From Pseudarthrobacter sp. PS3-L1 (GTDB lineage Bacteria > Actinomycetota > Actinomycetes > Actinomycetales > Micrococcaceae): a stretch of 64,000 nucleotides of DNA. The position numbers and the translations under genes were made by a program. The notes beneath the pieces are model-generated. The model was not told where the DNA came from. It did not search any database and was given only the letters and a program-made list of their open reading frames with translations. Location of the stretch: the NCBI RefSeq assembly GCF_030063285.1, contig NZ_JASISU010000003.1:248001-312000 (forward strand), given 5' to 3'. Positions within the stretch are counted from its first letter, which is position 1, and each line of letters starts with the position of its first letter. Below, piece by piece: positions 1 to 8,255 of the stretch.

Positions 1-66
1 GCAATAGCGTGAATCCGCTCCTGCTGCTTGTTACCGGGAGGCCACGAGGGGTTGCGCAGTGCGCAG

Positions 67-402
67 CTACCCGTGCGTGGGTTCGCCTGTCACCTGGTGA
101 TCAGCGTGGTTGATGGTTTCCTGGATGAGCCTCGACAAGTGACCGTCGTGCAGTGAATAGACGACGTGGCGGCCGTCCTTGCGGGTGTCGACCAAGCCAC
201 TGAGCCGCAGCTTTGCGAGGTGCTGGCTGGCCACCGTCCGGGGCACCTGGGCTGCGTCAACCAGTTCGGTGACAGTTTTGGGTCCCTGGGAGAGCTGCCA
301 GAGAAGGTGCAGGCGAGTTGGTTCAGCAAGCATCCGCAGTGTTCCGGCAGCACTGCTGAGTAGTTCCGGGCCGGGCGTCACCTGGTGGAAAAGTGATGGC
401 AC
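67..402 (-). CDS. ArsR/SmtB-family metal-sensing repressor (alpha-5 site type)
   Basis: This is a small winged-helix repressor of about 111 residues. The recognition helix region (VPRTVASQHLAKLRLSGLV) and the wing (DTRKDGRHVVYSL) are clear. The last helix carries Asp86, His88, His99 and His102, that is D-x-H-x10-H-x2-H. This is the alpha-5 zinc/cobalt/nickel site known from SmtB, CzrA and NmtR, so a divalent transition metal is the probable inducer. There is no cysteine in the protein, which argues against arsenic sensing. I chose a GTG start at 402 because longer versions run into the upstream exporter gene; the ribosome site is weak, so the start is uncertain. It follows the MFS gene by 22 bp and is probably co-transcribed with it. 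Confidence 0.85.
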   Translation of the reverse strand: MPSLFHQVTPGPELLSSAAGTLRMLAEPTRLHLLWQLSQGPKTVTELVDAAQVPRTVASQHLAKLRLSGLVDTRKDGRHVVYSLHDGHLSRLIQETINHADHQVTGEPTHG

Positions 403-424
403 GCCTGCGCCGGCTTCGAAGGAA

Positions 425-1690
425 CTACTCTGCGGACTGCTCAATGGCCTTCTCTTTCGGAACGGAAACCCTGGTTTCGGCAGAAATCGCACGGGGCCAG
501 GACAGGAAAGCCCCTGCACTGCCAAGTATTGCAAGAATTGTCAGCACCGCAGCAGCCCAACCCAACCCCGCAGCGGCACCGAGCCATCCGGCGAGCGGAT
601 AGCTGACGATATAGCACGCGTGCGAAAGTGAGAACTGGGCCGTAAAGACATAGGGCCTGGTCTCTTCCGTGGACGCTTCGCGTAGCAGCCGTGCCGACGG
701 GGTAAGGATTGTTGAATTGCCTGCGCCGAGCAGGAACCAGAGCCCGAGCAGCCACCACCAGGCCACGAGAGGGGGCGAAACGGAGGTAACCACCGTGATC
801 CCAGCCATCGCAGCCGGGATCACCGCAGCCCCGGCGAGCATGACGACACGGTCGCCGAACCGCTCCAAAAATCGTGGGGCTGCGATTGCAATGAGCATTG
901 ACCCTATGCCGAAAGATGCCAAAGCCAGTGCCACGTCGGTCGCCGGGCGGGCCAGGTTCTCACGGACATAAACAACAGTATTGACCAGCACCATTGCGGT
1001 GGGCGCGGCGACAACCACATTTAAGGCCAGCAAGGAGCGCAGCCGTCGATTCTGCCAGAAAATCCGGGTGCCCAGGGTGCTTCTGTGCCACAGTGATCCG
1101 GCAGCATGGCCGCCACTGCCGTTCTTGGGCAGCGTGGTGAATGCCACCAGGCCGGCCGAGAACAGGAATCCTGCCACGGTTCCCAGAAAAAGGTCACTGT
1201 AGCCAAGAACAGTGAGCAGCAGGGCCGCAGCGAGAGGGCTCACCAGTGCCTCCATGTCATAGGCCAGCCGGGACAGCGACAGCGCGCGGGTGTAATCGCG
1301 TTCTTCCGTAAGCACTGTTGGAATAAGGGACTGGAAAGCCGGGGTGAAGGTTGCCGAGGCGGACTGCAGCAGGAAAATGACAACGTAAATCTGCCAGGTT
1401 TCCGTGATGAATGGCAGGCAGAGCGCCATTCCTGCCCGGACCAGATCGGCACCAACCAGGACAGCTTTTTTGGGCAACCGTGCCACCATCGCATTGATGA
1501 CCGGTGCAAAGCCGACGTATGCCAGCATCTTGACCGTCAACGCTGTCCCCAATACGGCACCGGCATTGCTTTTGGCTATGTCAAAAGCCAGCAACCCCAG
1601 CGCCACCGTCAGAAGTCCTGTTCCCAACAGCGCTATTACCTGGGCAGCGAACAGTCGACCATAACTCGCTTTCCGCAGAACCGAGAGCAT
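425..1690 (-). CDS. MFS efflux transporter paired with an ArsR sensor
   Basis: This is a major facilitator of about 421 residues with roughly 12 hydrophobic segments and a charged C-terminal tail. It resembles the MFS_3/enterobactin-exporter-like group, and such proteins usually pump small solutes or metal complexes outward. The ATG at 1690 is preferred over the one 18 bp upstream because GGAGGAG lies six bases before it. It is the first gene of a two-gene unit with the ArsR regulator. An imperfect palindrome lies between a possible -10 element and the start, which suggests autoregulated, metal-inducible expression. The substrate cannot be told from sequence; a divalent metal is inferred only from the sensor's site. 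Confidence 0.85.
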   Translation of the reverse strand: MLSVLRKASYGRLFAAQVIALLGTGLLTVALGLLAFDIAKSNAGAVLGTALTVKMLAYVGFAPVINAMVARLPKKAVLVGADLVRAGMALCLPFITETWQIYVVIFLLQSASATFTPAFQSLIPTVLTEERDYTRALSLSRLAYDMEALVSPLAAALLLTVLGYSDLFLGTVAGFLFSAGLVAFTTLPKNGSGGHAAGSLWHRSTLGTRIFWQNRRLRSLLALNVVVAAPTAMVLVNTVVYVRENLARPATDVALALASFGIGSMLIAIAAPRFLERFGDRVVMLAGAAVIPAAMAGITVVTSVSPPLVAWWWLLGLWFLLGAGNSTILTPSARLLREASTEETRPYVFTAQFSLSHACYIVSYPLAGWLGAAAGLGWAAAVLTILAILGSAGAFLSWPRAISAETRVSVPKEKAIEQSAE

Positions 1691-1712
1691 CAGGAACTCC
1701 TCCGACATTTAC

Positions 1713-1736
1713 GTACATACGTGCGCGCATGTGCAC
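1713..1736. promoter_or_regulatory. Probable ArsR operator upstream of the MFS/arsR unit
   Basis: An imperfect inverted repeat, ACAT-N10-ATGT (1715-1732), is flanked by GTAC and the palindrome GTGCAC. It lies 23-46 bp upstream of the MFS start. A TATATT-like -10 on the minus strand sits just upstream (about 1741-1746). The operator would therefore cover the transcription start, a usual position for SmtB/ArsR repression. Confidence 0.45.
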
Positions 1737-1967
1737 TTAAAATATAGAGCCCAAGGCCCGGACATTCAACAACGTCGTCAAGGGAAACCAGAACAAACCG
1801 GGCAGGCGGTTGAGCAGGCGATTCGACCAGCTATGCCCCGCGTGAGTCCTGAACCGCTACCCAGATACCGGCCGGGTAAAGCTCAGGAGAGGAATCGTGG
1901 TCTCCACGGACCGCCCGGTCGGTAAGTCAGGCGCTCTGAACCTTTCCTGCGCACCCGCGAAAATATT

Positions 1968-3044
1968 TCAGAACCGGCGGGTAACAGTGGACATGGGGCA
2001 CTCGAAATGCCTGCCAGCGGCAAGGCCTACGCTGTTCAAGTACCGGACAATGATGCCGTATGAGCTCAGCAGCGAGGCTTCGGTGTAGGGGATCCGGTGG
2101 GTGTCGCAGTACTCACGGACCAAGGTGGAGGCCTGACGCAGGTGCGGGCGGGCCATGTCAGGGAACAAGTGGTGCTCCGCCTGATGATTGAGTCCACCCA
2201 TCAACAGCGAGATGAACCAGCCACCGCGGATGTTGCGGGAGGTCAGCACCTGCCTACTGAGGAAGTCCACGCGGCTGTCTGCCGGAAGAACCGGCATTCC
2301 CTTGTGGTTGGGAGCAAACGACGCTCCCATGTAGAAACCGAAGACAGCAAGCTGCACACCAATGAAGGCCGCAGCAATTCCCCAGGGCAGGAACACGAAC
2401 GCCAGTACGGGAAGTGTGGCCAGCCGAACCAGGAGTACAGGAATCTCAACCCAACGATGAGCCACTTTGTCCTTGCCCATGACATAGCGCACCGAGTCGA
2501 TCTGCAGGCCCAGCCCCACCAGCAACAGCAGCGGGAAAAAGAGCCACCCCTGCTTTCGGGTCAGGAAAGAGAACCTGCCCTGGCGCGTGGCCGCTCCCTC
2601 GGGGTGAAAGGCAATGGCACCGGTGGCGATATCCGGGTCCTTGGAAATAACGTTGGGATGGTTGTGGTGTGCCCCATGCTTCTGCTCCCACCATGAATAG
2701 CTGATACCCGCAACGCCAACGGCCAGGATCCTCGCGGACCAGTCGTTGGCCCTACGTGAAGCAAAGATCTGCCGGTGCCCAGCCTCATGCGCCAGGAAAC
2801 TCAGCTGCGTGCACAGGATGCCAAGGCCAGCGGCAATGATGAGCTGGTACCAGGTGTCCCCCAGCAGTGCGAACATGACCCAGGTGGCAGCCATCAGCAG
2901 CACCAGGCTGGCAAAGAGGGTCACATAGAAGCCCACCCTGCGCTCCAGGAGTCCTGCCTTCTTAACACCTTTGAGGAGGTCGCTGTAACTCTGCACCACG
3001 GAATTTTCCCGAAGACGTGGACCGGCGGTAGTGGAAGTGGTCAT
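1968..3044 (-). CDS. Membrane fatty-acid (acyl-lipid) desaturase
   Basis: This integral-membrane di-iron desaturase has about 358 residues. The three histidine boxes are present: HEAGH (86-90), HGAHHNH (123-129) and HQAEHH (287-292), with hydrophobic segments between boxes 1-2 and 2-3 as the family requires. The HQAEHHLFP form is typical of front-end or delta-6-like desaturases and of actinobacterial acyl-lipid desaturases. The enzyme inserts a double bond into membrane lipid acyl chains using O2 and an electron donor, often for cold adaptation. The ATG at 3044 is chosen because the residues upstream of it do not look like family sequence. No ferredoxin or reductase gene is adjacent. Regioselectivity cannot be told. 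Confidence 0.9.
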   Translation of the reverse strand: MTTSTTAGPRLRENSVVQSYSDLLKGVKKAGLLERRVGFYVTLFASLVLLMAATWVMFALLGDTWYQLIIAAGLGILCTQLSFLAHEAGHRQIFASRRANDWSARILAVGVAGISYSWWEQKHGAHHNHPNVISKDPDIATGAIAFHPEGAATRQGRFSFLTRKQGWLFFPLLLLVGLGLQIDSVRYVMGKDKVAHRWVEIPVLLVRLATLPVLAFVFLPWGIAAAFIGVQLAVFGFYMGASFAPNHKGMPVLPADSRVDFLSRQVLTSRNIRGGWFISLLMGGLNHQAEHHLFPDMARPHLRQASTLVREYCDTHRIPYTEASLLSSYGIIVRYLNSVGLAAGRHFECPMSTVTRRF

Positions 3045-3354
3045 GATGTACGGCCAACTTTTCAATGAGCGCCGGAACCTCTGGGGAAGCGAGTGGCACG
3101 AAGGGGTCGAGGTCCCCAGCTGGGGCACCTAGCGGAGGGGGCATCGTTCCATCCAGGCTGCCGTAGCAGCGCGGTCGTGGCCACCCTCGTTGTCCCACGA
3201 TTCCCGAGCGTCGGTGGAGGCACGCAGGGCAGTGGCTTCCGGAGCGTCTGGATGTGCTGCGGCCGCTGTGGGTTCCTTGGGAGGGGCACCGTGAAGAGCT
3301 TTCGCGGGGTCCCTACATAGACCAAGCCTACCCGGTCAGCCTGGATACCGGCTG
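3045..3354. other. Intergenic stretch without a supported gene
   Basis: These 310 bases lie between the desaturase start and the end of the GH65 gene, both on the minus strand. Short open frames exist on both strands, but none has a convincing start or recognisable product. The region should hold the desaturase promoter and the GH65 operon terminator; I could not pin down either. Confidence 0.5.
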
Positions 3355-5700
3355 TTACAGCCTCGCACGGACCACCGGAAGGCTCGCTGTGGGCAACCCG
3401 GAAGGGAAGACGGTGGGTTCCGGCGCCTCGGTGGGAGCAAGGGCAACACTGATGCCTTCGATACCCACCGAGACAACCTCACCGCGCACATCCACGGCGA
3501 GGGGTTCGCCCCGGTCAATGGACAGCGAGATGGATCTTTCGTCCAGCCTGACGGAAAGGAGGCGCCCGTCGATGCGCAGGTGGAAGGACAGCGCCGACCA
3601 TTCCTGGGGGAGCCTCGGATCGAAGTACGGCAGCGGTCCCTGGTCACGAAGTCCCGCGAAGCCGCAGACGAGTGAACTCCAGACACCGCCCGTTGATGCG
3701 ATGTGTACACCGTCCACCGTATTGCCGTGCGTGTCATCAAGATCAATGAACACTGCATCCGTGAAGTGCTTCAGTGCGGCAGCCCCGTACCCAACCTCAG
3801 CAGCCATGATTCCCTGGACACAGGCGGAAAGGGTTGAGTCCCCCGTCGTCAGCGGATCATAGAAGTCGAACGCCCGGTGCTTTTCCTCGGCGCTGAAATC
3901 CTGCCACTGCAGGAACATCGCCAAGACGGTGTCCGCCTGCTTGAGCACCTGGTGCCGGTAGATGACCAGTGGATGGAAATTGAGCAGGAGGGGGTATTTT
4001 TCCCGGGGGGTTTCCCAATCCCACGGCTCCAGCGTCATGAAATCGTTGTCTTGTGCGTAGACCTCAAGGTAATCGTCATAGGGCAGGTTCATCAGGTTTG
4101 CGGCGGCGTTCCATAGTTGGCGCTCATCGTCGTCGATGCTTGCATGCTCCAGGTCGGCTGCTGCACGCAGGTTGAACCGTGCCATGACGTTGGTATAGAG
4201 GTTGTCGTTCACCACTGCCGTGTATTCATCCGGGCCCGTAACCCCGTGGATATGGAAGAGCCCGTCCTTGCCGAAGAAGCCGAGGGAAATCCACATCCGG
4301 GCTGTCTCGATCAACAGCTCCGAGCCCATGCTTGAGACGAACTCCTCGTCGCCGCTCGCCCAGTGGTACCGATTGGCTGCGAACGCGACAGCCGCCGCAA
4401 TGTGGAACTGGGCGGTGCCAGCGGCGTAGTAGGCGCTTGCCTCCAGGCCATTGATGGTCCGCCAGGGAAACAGTGCTCCAGCCACACTGAGTTCCTGGGC
4501 CCGATCGCGCGCGGCTGGGAGCATATTGTGCCGGAATTCCAGGACCTGGCGGGCACCCTTGGGGTTGGTATAGGTCAGGAAAGGCATCAGGTAGACCTCC
4601 TCGTCCCAGAAGTAGTGGCCTTCATATCCGGAACCGCTCACGCCCTTGGCCGGAATACCGGCAACGTCGGCGCGTGCTGTGGCCTGGGCGAGCTGGAAAA
4701 TATTCCAGCGGATCGCCTGCTGCAGCTCATCCCCACCCTCCACCACAATGTCAGTGGTGGCCCAGAACTGTTCGAAGAAGTCCTCGCTCTCGGCAAAGAT
4801 CTCCGATACCTGCAAGAGATTGGCTGCGGCAACGTCGGCCGGGTCCTCGCTGTCCGCAACCTGGACGTCCTGGCCGCCAGCGTAGCTTGCACCTTTCTCC
4901 AAGCGGAAAGTCTCATCCGGACCGATGGCAAGAACGTACCTAACGCTGCTCTGGTCTTGGTCCACCAATGTTTCAAACGGGAGCAACCCACCGGAGTTCC
5001 AGTGATCAACGGCAATGCCAACCCGCTGTTTCGATTCCTTTGCCTGCCAGGAAATCCGCAGCGAACCGTCAGCGCCTTCCTCCCTGGTACTGGTCAGGAC
5101 CCGGCCTGCATGCCGACCGGGCCTGCGTGGATCGTGCTCCGAGTGCTCTTCCTTCTGCTGGTCCTGGCGGTTGATGACATAGGACGTGACATCCGCTGAG
5201 ATATCACGGTCTGCCGAAATTTCTAGGACAATTCCAAGGTTCCCGCGGGACTTGTATCCCACTGCCCTGCGCTCTGTTGTGGTGACCAGCGCCCCGGACC
5301 GGCACTGCCACGTGATGGCGCACTGGTAGATGCCAGTGGAGAAGTCAACGCTGCGCTGGTACTCAACCACTGCAGACTCGGCCAGGCTCAGAGCCTCGCC
5401 GTCAATAACCACAGCAAAGTTGTTCACATCAGGAACGTAAAGGATCCGCTGTCCGGTCTTGGCAAATCCGTAGGCGTTCTCCGCATGTTGGATGTCCCAG
5501 GTCTCATGCAGCCCGTTGATGAAACTCCCGGGCAGTTCTGTATCCGCCTCGGACCAGTGGGCGCCTCGGACACCGAGGTGGCCGTTGCCCAGGGTGAAAA
5601 TGGTCTCCAGAGTACCTACCTCGGCAGGCTCATAACGGGTTTCCACGAGTTTCCAGGGATGGCAGGGGAAGCGTTCGCGGTCGGCAGTGATGAGTGCCAT
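3355..5700 (-). CDS. Glycoside hydrolase family 65 disaccharide phosphorylase
   Basis: This cytoplasmic enzyme has 781 residues, the normal length for GH65 phosphorylases (maltose, trehalose, kojibiose and related). These split an alpha-glucoside with phosphate, with inversion, giving beta-glucose 1-phosphate and a free sugar. Seen in order: an N-terminal beta-sandwich beginning with WKLVETRYEP; the catalytic (alpha/alpha)6 barrel with YEGHYFWDEEVYLMPFL; the general acid in HGVTGPDEYTAVVNDN (Glu492); the phosphate-site segments VLKQADTV, GDSTLS and HIAS; then a C-terminal beta-domain. The ATG has AAGGA upstream. The beta-phosphoglucomutase-like gene 111 bp upstream would convert the product to glucose 6-phosphate. 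Which disaccharide is used cannot be read from sequence. Confidence 0.92.
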   Translation of the reverse strand: MALITADRERFPCHPWKLVETRYEPAEVGTLETIFTLGNGHLGVRGAHWSEADTELPGSFINGLHETWDIQHAENAYGFAKTGQRILYVPDVNNFAVVIDGEALSLAESAVVEYQRSVDFSTGIYQCAITWQCRSGALVTTTERRAVGYKSRGNLGIVLEISADRDISADVTSYVINRQDQQKEEHSEHDPRRPGRHAGRVLTSTREEGADGSLRISWQAKESKQRVGIAVDHWNSGGLLPFETLVDQDQSSVRYVLAIGPDETFRLEKGASYAGGQDVQVADSEDPADVAAANLLQVSEIFAESEDFFEQFWATTDIVVEGGDELQQAIRWNIFQLAQATARADVAGIPAKGVSGSGYEGHYFWDEEVYLMPFLTYTNPKGARQVLEFRHNMLPAARDRAQELSVAGALFPWRTINGLEASAYYAAGTAQFHIAAAVAFAANRYHWASGDEEFVSSMGSELLIETARMWISLGFFGKDGLFHIHGVTGPDEYTAVVNDNLYTNVMARFNLRAAADLEHASIDDDERQLWNAAANLMNLPYDDYLEVYAQDNDFMTLEPWDWETPREKYPLLLNFHPLVIYRHQVLKQADTVLAMFLQWQDFSAEEKHRAFDFYDPLTTGDSTLSACVQGIMAAEVGYGAAALKHFTDAVFIDLDDTHGNTVDGVHIASTGGVWSSLVCGFAGLRDQGPLPYFDPRLPQEWSALSFHLRIDGRLLSVRLDERSISLSIDRGEPLAVDVRGEVVSVGIEGISVALAPTEAPEPTVFPSGLPTASLPVVRARL

Positions 5701-5811
5701 GGTGTGTGGATCCTTTTGGCGGGTGGCGGGGATGTGGAGGCTGGGATCAGCCCTTAGGGCTGTAGTACAGGAGATTGCTCGGTGGCGCCGAGGGCGACGG
5801 CAACAAAGGGG

Positions 5812-6540
5812 CTAGAGGAGCTCGTCCAGGTCGGCCACCACATAGGAGGCGCCGGAATCAAGCAGGGTCTGCCGTCCAGCGCCGCGGTCTACGCCAATGA
5901 CGGAATGGAATGATCCTGCCCTGCCCGCCTGCACGCCAGACACGGCATCCTCAACCACTACGCACTTCTCCGTGGGAGTTCCAAGGAGGCTGGCAGCGTA
6001 GGTGTAGGTGTCCGGCTTCGGCTTCCCGGCGATACCCTTTTCTGCGGCTACAACACCGTCTACCACCACGGCAAAGTGCCCGGCCAGCCCGGCAGCTGAC
6101 AGGACTGCCGGGGCGTTGCGGGAAGAGGAGACAACTGCCACTTTCAGGCCGTTGTCCTGCGCGGCCCGCAAAAACTTGACGGATCCGGGGTACGGATCAA
6201 CACCTGCGGCCACCACCTCGTTGAAGATGCTGTTTTTACGGTTGCCGAGCCCTTGGACAGTTGCGTTTTCTGGCGAGTCATCGGTGGGACCTTCGGGAAG
6301 CACAATGTTGCGCGAAGCGAGGAAATCTCGGACACCGTCAAACCTCGGCTTGCCGTCGATGTGATCGAAGTAGTCGCTTTCGCGGTATCCAGGAACCTCG
6401 GGGTGGTCTGCGAGGAAACCGACAAAGAGCTGCTCCCAGGCGTGCTCGTGGACCGTGGCCGTGGGAGTCAGCACACCATCCAGGTCAAAAAGGATGGCAG
6501 TGGCGCTGGTCCACGGTTCAGTCTCAGGTGCCTGGCTCAT
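5812..6540 (-). CDS. pgmB: HAD-family beta-phosphoglucomutase-like enzyme
   Basis: This HAD-superfamily protein of 242 residues has all four motifs: FDLDGVLT (nucleophile Asp and acid/base Asp), VVSSSRNAP, the Lys in GKPKPDTY, and VVVEDAVSGVQAG. The cap domain and general layout match beta-phosphoglucomutases, which interconvert beta-glucose 1-phosphate and glucose 6-phosphate. Co-direction with the GH65 phosphorylase just downstream strongly supports this role, since GH65 releases exactly the beta anomer. The two form a phosphorolytic disaccharide pathway that saves ATP. A plain sugar phosphatase is the main alternative. Confidence 0.88.
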   Translation of the reverse strand: MSQAPETEPWTSATAILFDLDGVLTPTATVHEHAWEQLFVGFLADHPEVPGYRESDYFDHIDGKPRFDGVRDFLASRNIVLPEGPTDDSPENATVQGLGNRKNSIFNEVVAAGVDPYPGSVKFLRAAQDNGLKVAVVSSSRNAPAVLSAAGLAGHFAVVVDGVVAAEKGIAGKPKPDTYTYAASLLGTPTEKCVVVEDAVSGVQAGRAGSFHSVIGVDRGAGRQTLLDSGASYVVADLDELL

Positions 6541-6686
6541 ATGTTTAGCGTCCTCTCAGGGCCCGGAAGGGCCGTTCTGGCCGACATTGAGCTTATTCGC
6601 TGACTAAAGGGAGCCGCAAGATGTCATGTTGGCGCACACCCCCAAATTCTACGCAGGGACGGTACTGCAGCCGAATTCCCTTGGTC

Positions 6687-7310
6687 TCACTTTCCAGACA
6701 GGACGTAATGACGGAGAAATGCCGAGACGTCGCCCATCTCCTGGACGGACATGGCGTGGCCCATACCCGGGTAGCTCCGCGCAGTCAGTGCCACGTTCCG
6801 CTCAAGCCACTCCCCTGTGTGGGCCGCGGCGTCGGTATTGATGACAAGGTCAGCTTTGTCCCGTCCCCAGAAGAATGGTGGCGGTGATTCAAAGGACTCA
6901 CTGAGCGCCAGAAGATCGTTGTCCAGAACAAAACCGGAGAGACCTACGGCGGCCGGGTACCGGCTGGGGTGCAGGCGCAAAAGCGTCGTCGCCATGGCCA
7001 TCCCCTGGGAGTAGCCAAGAAGCGTCACGCTGGAATGACGCACACGGGCCGCTTCGATCCACGCGTGGAGTTGGTGGGTTGCTGAGATGACGTCGGCAAA
7101 ATTATTTGTCAGGAAGTAGTCCAGAAGAAACCAACCGTACCCATCACCGATGATTTTCGGCGCCCGTACCGCAGCACAGGAAAATTCTGCGGGCAGGTGT
7201 GGAAAGAGGCGTGCCATTCGGGATTCATCGGTCCCGTACCCGTGGAGCATCACCAGCAGGGGCGTACCAGGCCGTTCCGACTCCGGCCGGGACCATGCAA
7301 CAGTGTCCAT
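6687..7310 (-). CDS. Phospholipase/carboxylesterase-type alpha/beta hydrolase
   Basis: This protein of 207 residues belongs to the phospholipase/carboxylesterase (abhydrolase_2) family of serine esterases. The oxyanion region MLHGYGTDES, the nucleophile elbow LLGYSQGMAMA (Gly-x-Ser-x-Gly) and the histidine region PGMGHAMS are visible, so the triad looks complete. No signal peptide is seen, so the enzyme is probably cytoplasmic. It lies 19 bp after the preceding small gene on the same strand and is likely the last gene of the sigma-factor operon. The substrate is unknown. Confidence 0.85.
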   Translation of the reverse strand: MDTVAWSRPESERPGTPLLVMLHGYGTDESRMARLFPHLPAEFSCAAVRAPKIIGDGYGWFLLDYFLTNNFADVISATHQLHAWIEAARVRHSSVTLLGYSQGMAMATTLLRLHPSRYPAAVGLSGFVLDNDLLALSESFESPPPFFWGRDKADLVINTDAAAHTGEWLERNVALTARSYPGMGHAMSVQEMGDVSAFLRHYVLSGK

Positions 7311-7329
7311 CCGGCACGCCTAGCGAGCA

Positions 7330-7653
7330 CTAAGAGGCATAGCGGACAGAGCTGACCTCCACGTTTACTGACACGGGGTGAGCTTCCGCGGCAAGCTCGG
7401 CGCGGACGACGGCAGCCACCGCACGCGCCACTGCCGTCGATGCAAATGCACTGTCCGAGCCGATCCTGACCAGCACATGTGTGCTGTCGGCACGGCGTTT
7501 GATCTCAACGTCGGCCGGTTCCTCTACCCCGCCAGGTGCGAGCCCGGCAGCAACATCGCCCACCATGGCGCGCAGTAGCGGCCGCGCGGCATATACGGTG
7601 ACCACGCCGGGAATGCTCAGGATTGCTTCCCGGACGTCGGCTGGAGTCTTCAT
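7330..7653 (-). CDS. Small conserved hypothetical protein coupled to the Asp23-like gene
   Basis: This protein of 107 residues is rich in Ala and Val with no membrane segment. It opens with a stretch resembling the start of Asp23/Gls24 or CoA-type small alpha/beta domains (VREAILSIPGVVTVYAARP) and ends with VSVNVEVSSVR. It overlaps the Asp23 gene by four bases (ATGA), so the two are translationally coupled and probably act together. I do not recognise the family. A short Asp23-related partner is possible, given alternating beta strands and one helix (STAVARAVAAVVRAELAAEA), but this is inference. Confidence 0.7.
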   Translation of the reverse strand: MKTPADVREAILSIPGVVTVYAARPLLRAMVGDVAAGLAPGGVEEPADVEIKRRADSTHVLVRIGSDSAFASTAVARAVAAVVRAELAAEAHPVSVNVEVSSVRYAS

Positions 7654-8255
7654 GATGAACCTCCCTGCTGGATTTCGTGCTCGTGGATCTTGACAATCCG
7701 GATGTTGATATCCCCCACCAGAAGTTCTGTCTGGAGGGCAAGGACACCTCGAACCTCTCGACGGAGCTCCTCAGCCATGGGCAGGAGCGGATAGCCGAAA
7801 AAAGCAGCAATTTCGATGTCGAGAGTAATCTCGGAGCCGACAGCGTCAACGTCTCCCTGGATCCGGCACTTGCCAATCAGGACCCCCTCCATGGTGTCGC
7901 CGACCGCACGCACCAGAGCTGTGACTGCCCCTTCGGTAATGAAGAGCGAATCGAGCTCGTCCTCGGTGGAGAGCGGGATTCGACGTCCCGCGCGGGTCTC
8001 CAGACGGAGATTGTTCATCAAGCCGTCAAGCCAGGGAAGCTCTTCTTTTTCTGCCTCTTCCACATCGGCGCTGATCAGATCCCCCGTCAACGCCCGCAGC
8101 CGCCGCAGGGCGGCAAGGCCGGATTGGCATTCGGGACATGTATCAATATGGGCTGACGCTGGTGACTCCCCGGTCTCGAGATATTCCTGGAGTTCTTCGA
8201 TGCTGTGTCCGCAGTCCGCATCAGCGGCCCCGGGTGTGTCGTTGGTGCCGTTCAT
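7650..8255 (-). CDS. Asp23/Gls24 protein with N-terminal zinc-finger anti-sigma motif
   Basis: The protein has about 201 residues. The N-terminal part carries a Cys-x-His pair followed by HIDTCPEC, which is His-x3-Cys-x2-Cys, the signature of zinc-binding anti-sigma (ZAS) domains. The C-terminal two thirds (from about residue 75) match the Asp23/Gls24 envelope-stress fold, with strands such as GDVDAVGSEITLDIEI and a C-terminal NIRIVKIHE. There is no transmembrane segment, so it should be soluble or membrane-associated through partners. The second ATG (8255) is preferred because GGAGG lies seven bases upstream and it gives a four-base ATGA overlap with the sigma gene. Its place directly after an ECF sigma gene suggests it binds that sigma factor. 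Confidence 0.8.
   Translation of the reverse strand: MNGTNDTPGAADADCGHSIEELQEYLETGESPASAHIDTCPECQSGLAALRRLRALTGDLISADVEEAEKEELPWLDGLMNNLRLETRAGRRIPLSTEDELDSLFITEGAVTALVRAVGDTMEGVLIGKCRIQGDVDAVGSEITLDIEIAAFFGYPLLPMAEELRREVRGVLALQTELLVGDINIRIVKIHEHEIQQGGSS

Noticed and set aside
425..1690. The MFS transporter as the missing siderophore exporter.
   Set aside because: The fold resembles enterobactin exporters, but it is paired with a metal-sensing ArsR and I see no iron box upstream, so metal-linked efflux is more likely.
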